Shown one piece after another: positions 1 to 10,600 of a DNA stretch of 64,000 nt. Source of the DNA: Tigriopus japonicus. Lineage: Eukaryota; Arthropoda; Copepoda; Harpacticoida; Harpacticidae. Position 1 is the stretch's first letter; every line of letters begins with the position of its first letter. The notes beneath the pieces are model-generated. The model made no database searches. It had not been told where the DNA came from and was given only the letters and a program-made list of their open reading frames with translations. A program made the translations under genes and the position numbers. The stretch is from NCBI GenBank assembly GCA_010645155.1, contig JAAGOF010000204.1, forward strand, positions 283,096 to 347,095, written 5' to 3'.

Positions 1-2555
1 GATGCACGTCGAATGAACTTGTGACCTTCCATCACTGAAATGTGAGCCTCAAGTCCTCTGGATTAATTTAATCAAATCAATTAAATCAATTGAATGGCAT
101 GAAAATTTGAAGCCTCATAGATTTGGATCCAGCTCGGTGCGTAAACCCATCAAAAAGCGGATACTGTTCTCTTTGTGGCAGATGCTCAAAGAGCTCCAAT
201 TCTTCAGCTGTTCCCTAGCTTTTTTCTTTATTGATTTATGCCTTTGAATGGTCGTTCTCTTGCATTTATATATGGTCCCACTACCAAACCTACACCAAGA
301 CACCGAATAATTTCAAGCTTCATTAGGAGGTCATAAAGTCGCGATCTGTTTCGTTGCATCGCTGTACACATGTTTGAAACGCGAAGAAGCGTTGGAATTT
401 TTGGGGGGTTTAATTTCCAAGTAACCTTCAATTGCGCATTTGCAGGATATACGGAGAGATAATTAGCGCTCTTCCTTAAGGGAGGATTTCGTGCCCTGAA
501 CTTTGGTCTGATTTCATCGACCTTCATCAGTTATGTGAACATAGGGTAAATACGCACGGTGTTTACACCACAACTGTTTTCTAATCGGTTGACAAAAAGA
601 ACTACGAGTAAGACCTTGCTTACAACAGAAACTTTAGTTACACAGTCTCAAAATTTCTTTAATCCTCACTTCTTTTCTGATGTTTTTGTACAGTTATTTT
701 ATTATTCTTAACGTGATCACTAAGACCTAAAGTTTCATTCTGCCAAATCGTGCTTGAAGACAAAAGCGACATCGTTCAATAACCTGTTTGAGTTTAACGA
801 ACCCAATCACTTAATAGAATCTGCACTGCAACATAGGTAATGCGATGGATGATTGACCTATCATCTTCATTCTTAGTGGATATAGAATGTGTCAATCAAG
901 CTAGGAAAAATACAAAACTAAGCTAGACATGCCAAGTGTCAAGGTTTTAAAGTCTCGTCGCTTAAGTGCTATCATTTTACCGTGACATACTACTTCCTTG
1001 AAACTGGATCCAGTACAGGGATAGGTATTATGATGAGTGATTGATGTCTATCGCTCTTTGTGTTATAAAACCTTCACTAAACATCAGTGGAGGCAAAAAT
1101 ATAGTCATTAATACGAGAACAAATGGATCTTAAGTCTTCATTTGACTACTAGAATGCTTAATATTATAACGGATAAAATGGTCTTGCAAATTGGTAAAGC
1201 CATATTCATATTACCGAAACAATGACATAATTTTTCGACTTTGGACGTCTCGAGATCAGAGAATATGTTAAGATATTACTCTATGAAAGGGGTGAAGCAG
1301 CAGACTTCATTCAATTTGAACCTGTAATTTATGAAACTTTTAAGTTTAATGTACCATTTAGAGTTGACAAAAAGATATCGCCACACCCGTACCTGAATGA
1401 CGGAGTTGATTGAATTTGATGTGCCGTCCATCCCTTTCAGTAATCTATCCCTTGCCTTTTATTCAGACCACAAATTATAATGACAGGCATCAATTGGAGG
1501 AGTTCTAATCTCAAGACAATTATGATACTTTATGTTTGTCTAATGGACTCTCGGAGGGGATTGCATGTCACGCATCTTGATAGTCAAAATGAAAATGGGA
1601 ATAGACGGATGCACTACCGTACAGTATAAATTAAAGTACTCAACTTCGACCATAATGGAACACACAATTTTACATGAAAAGTACATCATTCAGCCGAGAG
1701 TTATTACTAAAAGTAGTCTAATGGTTTCTTTTTCATTGCCGACTTGACCTCACTTCCCCAAGCTAAATTCCTTTGAAAGAACTAATTGCAAGTATGAGAA
1801 TTCTTACGGCTAAAACAAAAGCACGTACTTGTGTCGTATGAAGTTCAATGGTATTCAATACAAAGGTATGGATTAAATTTTAAATTCTCAGTTCCTAAGA
1901 ATTCATTCTTTTAAACCCCTCCTTAGTTACCTCTCGTCCTCTGACTACCATAGTACAAACGTAGGTTATTTTCCTTTGTGTTATCGAGTCCCACACACCA
2001 CAGAGCACGAACTGCATGTAAGCAGTAGGCGATGGTGGATTCAATTGGCCCATACGCACGAGGGATCCTTTTCCCCGGTAACACAACACACCCCGGTTTC
2101 AGCTGTTGTTCTCAAACCGGCCGAGAGGATTCATTAGATGGCCCAAGGCGCTGTCTGAATTGGAGCACACACGCTCATGTATGTACAAAGTCCTTCCCTC
2201 CCCCTCGTTCTTTGGTCTCCCTCCTCCTCCTCCTCCTCCTTCTCCCTCCTTGATTCGTTGCCTCCCTCCCCCTGTCTGTGTGTTTCGGACATGTCAGTGA
2301 ACACACTTGTTTTTATGTCTGAGATTGACCATACCCAAGTCAACAAATCATGAGCAGAATACATTGAAGGGACTCTTTTATGGCTAAAATATTCACAGCC
2401 AGGGTTCAAGAGCTCAAACTGCTCCCCATGCGTTTGAGATATTTGTCGGTGGATGGAGAAGAAGGTCCAAAGGGACTGTTGAGCTTCTCGAGGTTGGTTG
2501 TGTCTGAAAATGATCTGATTGAAGTGAAACCGTGAATAGTTCAAGCTGCTTCAAG
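1..2555. other. Upstream non-coding region
   Basis: I see no supportable gene in this stretch. The open frames are short, lack recognisable protein motifs and have no convincing splice sites around them. The last few hundred bases before the transporter include a pyrimidine-rich run and presumably the transporter promoter and 5' UTR, but I cannot place a start site. Confidence 0.5.
2215..2251. repeat. CCT/CTC microsatellite
   Basis: A pyrimidine-only run of CCT triplets about 300 bases upstream of the SLC46-like start codon. It explains several spurious open frames on both strands here. It may lie in the promoter or 5' UTR of the transporter gene. Confidence 0.8.
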
Positions 2556-4189
2556 ATGCGTAATCTTGGACAATGTGTTTGTGTGGTGTTCAAGAGTATT
2601 ACGGTGGAACCGGTGTTGTTCCTGTACATGCTGGGCGTATACCTGTTGTACAGCGTGTTCCAAAATCTGGTATACGAGAAAGTGTGCCTGGAACACAACG
2701 ATCCGTCTGTGTGTGCCAATTTATACCATCCCGATCACGAAGCCCAGCTTAGTATGGTTCAACAAGAGGCCTCCTATTGGATCAAGGTATCCACTTTTGC
2801 CATGGTTCTTCCGTCAATAGTCGTGGATTGTTACATGGGATCTTGGAGTGACGTGTTTGGCAGAAAACCCACCTTGCTTCTGCCTCCGTTTGGGGCTTTT
2901 CTCGGGGCATTGGTCTATTGTTATATGGGTAAGAGACCCATGAGACGACCTTTGAAATTGACTCTTAACAGTGTTTCTAATTTCCAGAGGCCTATTCATC
3001 GCACGTGGGTTGGATTTGCTTAGCAAGTTTCTTCTTCGGGATGTTCGGAAGTTTTACCGGAATTCTCACGGCAGTTTTGGCTTATATGAGCGTGGTGAGC
3101 ACGTTGAAACAGAGAACCACCCGGATTTCCATCCTCCTTAGTATGAATTTCTTAGCTGGAACAACGGGACCATTTGCATCCGGATACCTAGCAACAAATT
3201 TTTCACCATTGTTTGTGTTTGCTTGTATTGCCGGTTGTCATTTGCTTTGTATGGCATATACGCTGATTTTTGTTGATAATATTTATCCCAATGGAATGAA
3301 CAAACCTCCTGAGTGGAAATGGTCCCAGATTTTCTCGCTGAGCCATTTGAAGAGTTCTTTCAAAATTTGCTTTGTGGAGAGGTCAGGAAACGAAAAACGC
3401 AATATAATGGTCTTGCTGATTATGTTGATCATTCTTCAATTAATTACAGCGGGTAAGAATATTGACCTTGACATTTCTTTCTCATTTTCTGAAACTTTGA
3501 TCTCTTAGGTGAAATGGACATCGTATTCTTGTTCCTCAAAGACAAGCCTATTATGATGGATTTCCAAGTGTTCAGTTATTGGTTTGGATCACGATATGGA
3601 TTGAGCTCTCTGATGCTCTTGGTCGTAATGCCGTTCTTGAAACAGAAACTGAAAGTCCCAGATAAGTGGGTGTGTCTCATAGGCCTGATTTCCAAAATGT
3701 CGGCATTGACACTTCTGAGCTTTAGCTTTTCCGTTAACATGGCGTTTTGGGGTAAGCTTTGCTTTCGACATAAAAAGGAGCAAAACTTTATCCCTTTAAT
3801 CTTAATTGCTCCACAGATGTTCCATTGGGCTGTTTGGGCAGTTTTGCCATCGCGTCAATGAGATCCATGCTGTCCCAAAATGTCGAGGAACACGAACAAG
3901 GTGAGTTTATCAAACAGTGGGTGAGATGTGGCTCTGAAGGCCGTTTCACATATATTTGCCTTCAATTGCAGGAAAACTGTTTGGGTTGTTTGCGGTGATC
4001 GATGACATCAGCGCGCTCTGTGGTGCTCTAGTGTTCAATTCTTTGTACCCAATCACAAGGGTACACCTCTTTAATGGCATTATGTTCTTGGGATCAGCAC
4101 TAGTGCTCTTGATCCCTACGGCTTTGCTTAGCCAACTTGTGCCCAAAAATGACGTACTTGCATTCATCAATAACGACAGTGTGTCTTGA
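2556..4189 (+). CDS. SLC46 / proton-coupled folate transporter-like MFS carrier
   Basis: Hand-built five-exon model: 2556-2928, 2988-3452, 3509-3751, 3817-3900 and 3972-4189, giving about 460 residues, the usual SLC46 size. All four introns are short, GT-AG and phase 1, so the frame closes exactly. The protein is hydrophobic with about twelve membrane segments. The N-terminal half carries the MFS loop motif GSWSDVFGRKP after the second or third membrane segment. The last exon begins GKLFGLFAVIDDIS and contains VFNSLYP, which resembles the end of SLC46 proteins. The family includes the proton-coupled folate transporter (SLC46A1) and carriers of other solutes (A2, A3), so the substrate cannot be fixed from sequence. 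The start is the first ATG in the frame; the frame is also open upstream but has no earlier ATG. Expected in the plasma or endolysosomal membrane. Confidence 0.85.
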
Positions 4190-7100
4190 GCCAAAAGACT
4201 GATTAACCATATTTTTGGAGAGTGAACTTCAGTATTTTTGAGAAATGAAATAGAATTCCCTAATTACATTTTAATGATTATTGATTCGGCGGCCTTTCAT
4301 TTCGTATGCCTTGAAAAATCCCTTGGGCTTAGGGCTTTGCACTTTCGCAATTTGACAACTCTTTGCAGGCCCTAAAGCCAGGAACACTTTTAGGTTCTTT
4401 GTGTCCCGAAGGGTTCTTTTAAAACCATAAGAAACGCCTGAAAAGCCTGTTAAACATTCATAAAAGTTTTATAGGAAGTGCTAATAATAAAAATCGAGCA
4501 GTTTTGGTCTTTTGTTAAACATGGATATTTTCAAATACATCTAAGGTATTACCCCAAACATGTTGCACACCTAGTACATCGCAGGTCAATGAGACATGTA
4601 TAAAGGTTGCTTAAGTGAATGCTTTAAATTATACCGCTAGCATTGTTAAAAATGAATATAATTCTATTGAATCAATTGAACAAAGAGGCATCTTTAAATC
4701 GTTTTTGGATCACTGATTTAGCTTGTTTTTGCAGTAGCGTAAGGCTTGCTTAAGTGTTTTTATTCAATCACCCTACCCTGCAAATGAATTTCCCATATTA
4801 TTAACATAACTCCAGCCAAGTTGTCTTCACATGAAATATCAATCGTTTCCACCTACCTAGACTCTTTCAAAACACGCTAAAACTTAAGGACTTGGATTTG
4901 CCAAAACTGGCCGAGCAAGTTAGCACAGGCAACGGCCTTGTTAAACCACTAGTAGTATGATTTAAAATGCTCACCTGAGGAACCCTAGTGCATGTCCCAT
5001 TGTTAATTGAATTAATTATTAAAAAATGTATTACAATTCTAGTCAATGCAATCAAATAAATGTACCAGGGGGCTTTCCACTCTTAATCTCTTTGCTCATC
5101 TATCTCTCCATGCGTTCACGTTATTTTATATACTTTTTGAAAGACATTGAAAATCTTTAAAAGCAATCCATGACACAAATTGATACAATAATTTGTCTCG
5201 CTTTTGCCGCTGTCACACACGGCACACAGCATAATATTAAAACCAAATCATTTAAGAATGAAACCAAACTCGCCAATAATTCAAATTACAACAATCTGAT
5301 TTGTACATAGATTCCAGCCCTATCAACTTGAAAGACGAAAATCTAAGATAAATCGTGGCATTTGCAAGGCTTGTTGTAGAAGAATTATGGCAGGGAGTGA
5401 TTTTAATTCTTACAATTGGAAACCATGACAGGGGTTTGAACATGGGCGTTAGGCCCATGGTGTGTAGTGAGAAAGAATTTACTTTGGGGCCCACCAAAAT
5501 TCGCCTCGGGCCCAGCGGTGACCGATCCCTGCCTTAGACCAAAATGTATTCTATCGTTAGTTAGGGCTTGAAAAAGATAGCACAAGTGCCAAAATTATTA
5601 GTGAAAATCGGGGAATCCGAACTGTTAGCGTGTTAACTGCCAAATCACAAGGATTTTTCAAGGCTTCAAAAAATATCAAACACCTGCTGAATGTCAGTGT
5701 CTTTGTCAAAAAAAATGAAAATCATTTTTTCGATCCCGATCATTTTCTCAAAACGTCAAATTTCTACCTTGTGGAATTCCCGCTTTTAGATTTTCTAAAA
5801 ATGATAATGTTTATTGCAATGGACAATTGTATCATTGGACGGTTATTTTTTCGAAAAAAATGTATCATGCTGGATTTCAACCCTCTTGGAACTTCTCAAG
5901 GTCATTTCAGTTAAGAGGATTGCGTTCAGGTTACAGAGTTGTACGGAAACAGCCACCATGAAAATATTTGTGAAACATCGTAACGACCGGTATAGCTTCA
6001 TGCAATTAAAAACGCAAAAGGGTTTAATTTTGCTGTTCATCTAGGTTCAAAGGCATTTAAACAATTTTTATATAGTTAGCTTGTGATTCCAAAAACCAGA
6101 CGTACAAACAATAAGACAAGACAAGACAAGACTTCAGATGCAGCCAAACATTTAATCAACGAGCAAGCAATAAGACTAGAAAACAAATGTCTTGTCAAAG
6201 CCAATGAATCCGATTTCTAATAAGCAATAATTGTTGCTAAATAGATTGACAATTTCAAGTAGTCATTCTGACTTTTTTTTATTTTTAAATGGTTGTTGAC
6301 AATAATTGTTAACGAACCGAAAAAAGATCCTTTTCTTTAAAGAAACTGTTGGGCATCTCAGAACTCTGGATATGAGAATACAATTTCGCTTTATTAGAAT
6401 AGCTCTTGAAAGTGAGAATAGTTATGTTGATCGAAAACTTCATCTTCGAAAAAGAATGAGTTTCGGATTGAAATTAATGTTATTGATGACCGGCTACATT
6501 TTTATGTAGCTTTGTCTGTAAATTGTAACAATAATGTGATATTTTTCTCTATTGCCTGTACGAATCATATTCGAAAATAAATACATCATATTTTCGTTTT
6601 TTACGGCATAGCATGACCTTGAGTAAGAGTCTAAGTAGACATAAGTTATCATTTGCAATGATAAACAAAAGTTTTCCTATAAGTGTTTGATTTTAGCGAA
6701 AAAATCAAGTCCCCAGTATCATCCGCACACCTTTTCCATTCTTCAATGATCCCAAGAAATAGCGATAAATTCGTGGTTGGGTGAGATTCCCACGGAAGAT
6801 TTGATGGAACGGGAAACCACTGGCTGGCTTCAAATCAGGCCTGCCATATACGAATGTCAATAGGTTTTTTTGTTCATCAAAGTCCAACCGGAACCCATCC
6901 ACATATGCATCATGCTTGTACACCCCATTTTAATCCTTTCCCAGTCCAATTCATTCCAAATCACCCCTATATTTCCGAGGTTGCTATGGTTGCCAATTCC
7001 AATCTGGCACTCGAATCCTCCGCCCTCCCAACCAATCTGGCCAAACTTGAATTCATGATTCCGTCTTGCACTCGTTTCCAGCTGTTGACAAGTGTACTAC

Positions 7101-7613
7101 TTTAGACAGTTCTCTGACCCTCCTTCGATTCACACCCACTCATCCCTCGGATGTGATTGTCAAACGGGAAGTGAACCACCTCCTTCCAACCCCAAGTTTC
7201 TCTTATCTTATCCTCCAAACGGGTTCGTTCATCCGTTCTAGACATCATTAGCATCCACTCTGCAAAACTACCTGTAGCTGTCTATCCATCTATGTAGTAC
7301 ATACCCAGCCGTACGTAACACATGGTTGGAGTAGACTAGTAGTACACTCCTCGCCCTCCAACGCACTCACTCATTGACATATAAAGATCGTGGTGTGTTG
7401 GTGTTGCGGTGAAGCCACGTCTCCGTGATGTGATGTGATGCTTAGCATTATTACGGTTCAATCCCTGGGCACGGAATGATAACAACGTAGCGGAGAGCTC
7501 GCTCGCTTCAACGTTGTAGTAAAGTTCAAGGGCAAGCTGTAAAACAAAACATTTGGGAATGGTGGCCAAGCCAGTGGTTGGGTGGTAACGTGAGACATCG
7601 ATTGACCAACACC
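4190..7613. other. Intergenic region between transporter and amidating enzyme genes
   Basis: No supportable gene. It holds the transporter 3' UTR and the promoter of the downstream enzyme gene. A short (AAGAC)n run lies near 6112-6130. Open frames here are short and without motifs. I see no tRNA or other RNA gene. Confidence 0.5.
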
Positions 7614-10600
7614 ATGTGGCTGTGGGTTTGTCTGGTTGGATTATGGGCGGGATTGGGTCGGATTCACGGTCATAGTTTGCATATCCGGGGTGAACCACCC
7701 GCTCAGAATGAAGGAGACTTGTCGTTTACCATAAATATGCCGGGCGTGAAGCCGCAAGGTACGGATTCCTACTTGTGTACGGCTTTTCGAGTGTCGGATT
7801 TGTCGGTGGAGACGCATCCGTTCTTCGTGACTCGATTTAAGCCGTCTCAAGCCCGTGGAGAACGGGCTCATCATATGTTGTTGTACGGATGTAATGATCC
7901 GTTTTCGGTGGAACCGGGACAGACTTGGGACTGTCGACATCATACCGTGTGTAAGGATGGATCGGCTATCATGTACGCTTGGGCCAAGAATGCCCCGTCG
8001 ACGGTTTTACCGGCCGATGTGAGTTTTCCGGTGGGAGATAAACAATTTTTGGTGCTTCAAGTCCATTATGTCGACTCTTTGGATGATCCGGATAACACGG
8101 GTATCCAACTTTATTACCAGACGCAAGCGTAAGTATAGTCAGAAATACATAAAAATGTGTCCTTTGAACTCAATCTCTAAAATGGAATAAGCGGCTTATT
8201 TGTAAACATGCGAGCATCACGGAAATGACCCGCTCTTCATATTCAGTGTTGGCTAATAAATTAGACGTATTGAAGACCCTTTATTTATTGGTTGTGTGGC
8301 TCTTCGTCTCACGGAAAATTTTAGTTGTATTTGTTTGTACTTCCGCTTTTTCGAAATGTTTAATCGGCTATTTTATCAACCCTCCTATTTCCGGAGCTTC
8401 AAGTTCATTATGGCGACTTTTTGGATGCTGCGGATAACATAAGTATCTAACCTATTACAGAAAGCATTTTGAGTACCAAAATTAAATGTTCAACGTAAAT
8501 TCGGACAATGTAGCTTATGCAAAAGGGAACATATACGCCCACGATTTTCTAAGTAGGTTACGCGTAAATGTTTGAGAATGATTTCCAATTCGATCTTATC
8601 GATGACCCTTACATTTTTGGATTGATGGTTTGTATCATTTATGGAAATGAAATTTGTCAGCTCAACAAATTGGTATTTCCAGCTTTTTTGGCTATTTGAG
8701 GCATTGAAATAATGCTAGTAATTGCTTTTTAGGACTTTTTACAAAGTGTTCTATCCACAATGCTATTCAAATTCTAGAAATTTATTAGCCGAACAAAGCA
8801 ATCATACTTCGTTTGTGCAAACATACTTAGATTTCAACTAATCGAGAGAAAATAGTTTGATCGTGCTAATTTATTCTTGCAGCACCAAATACTCGGCGGG
8901 CATTTATCTATTGCTTCGGTCATACCTCCATATTCCTCCGAATGTGGCAAAAACCCATGGGGATATCAATTGTCAAGTCGCCTCATCCAAGCCCCTTCAT
9001 CTATTTGCCTATCGAACCCACGCCCATAAACTTAGTACAGTCATATCCGGCTACATTTACTCGGCGGACTCGGATTCCTACACACCCATTGCCAAGGGAA
9101 ATCCTCAATGGCCTCAAGCCTTTTATCCCATGGACCAGGTTTACACGGTCAAATCAGGCGAGTTCCTCGTTGCACAATGTACCTACGACACGATTGGGTT
9201 CAATCAAAGCACTCGCATCGGTGCTACTGCCGGAGATGAGATGTGCAACCTTTATCTTCTGTACTATGTAGAAGATTCTCACGCTGACTACAAGACCTGT
9301 TTTGACGTTCAATCCACCAAGGTAGCCGAAAATATTCCAAAAGACTCGGATGTTCCTTTGCCTCCAAATCCACTTTTGGAAGAACACGCCAAACATAGCC
9401 ATTTAGACGACGATGACGATACCATATCTACTATGACTGTCTCCACCAGTACTCATCGATCTCGAGGTAAAGGAGACTTGGATAATCCATTGGAAGAGCA
9501 GAGTTATCCGGAGGAAAAAGGAGGAAGACGAAAGGGGGATCTAGAAGCTCCCATTATTGACGAGGATCTTGGAGATGTCAAATCAGTGGAAATCCATATG
9601 AACGGAGCTGTTCCTACGATGAACGATGATTACATGTGTCAAGCTTTCGAGATCAAACGTGTCCTACAAAATAAGAGCCGAATCTATATCACCGAGTTCG
9701 ATGCTAACGCCAATGCTCAAAGGGCTCACCATATGATCTTGCAAAAATGTCGTCGACCTCTTAAACCTGAGGGCCAGATCTGGTAAGGTTAATTTCTGAA
9801 ATGGATCAGCAATGCAAAATAGATTAGATTTTCTTTCGTTTAGGAACTGCTTACATCACTCAATGTGTGACGATCAATCCAAGATCATGTATGCGTGGGC
9901 CAAGGATGCTCCTCCCACTGCTCTTCCACCCGATGTCGGATTTTCCTTGGACTCAGATGAGGGGTTCCTGGTTCTCCAAGTACATTATAAGCATCCATTG
10001 AACGAAAAAGATTTCACTGGACTTACCATGCATTACACAGAAGAGAGGTGACGACTTAAAGAGTTAATACTTCATGCGAATTTGTGGTTGAAATGTTACT
10101 TTTTTTTTCCAAGGCCGTCAAACATTGCCGGAATTTATCTGTTGTATCGATCGTATTTGCGGATTCCACCCCAACAACCTGTTATTAATGGAGATATCAA
10201 TTGTCGAATTCCTGCCCCAATGACCCTATTTGCTTTCCGTACCCACACCCACAAGTTGGGTGAAGTGGTCACTGGATACAAGTTCAAGGATGGTGAAATG
10301 AAAGAGTTTGCCCGCGGAGATCCTCAAAAGCCACAAACATTCTACCCCATGAAGCAGTTCGAAACTATCGAGTCTGGAGACTATTTGGTGGCTCGTTGTG
10401 TTTTCAACAGTATGTCCATGAACGAGACAGTGAGAATTGGTAAGGGATGAAGATTGGTCAGCGTATCCTTATCAATTGTGCTTTATATCAAATATTTCAT
10501 TGGCAGGAGCGACGGCACAGGATGAAATGTGTAATTTGTACCTTATGTATTACACTCAAAACGAAGAGGACAACTTTCATTTGTGTGGAGATGAGCAAAT

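Noticed and set aside
228..527. 99-codon minus-strand frame near the left edge
   Set aside because: No recognisable domain and no supporting signals; it could be a remnant of a mobile element, but I cannot show this.
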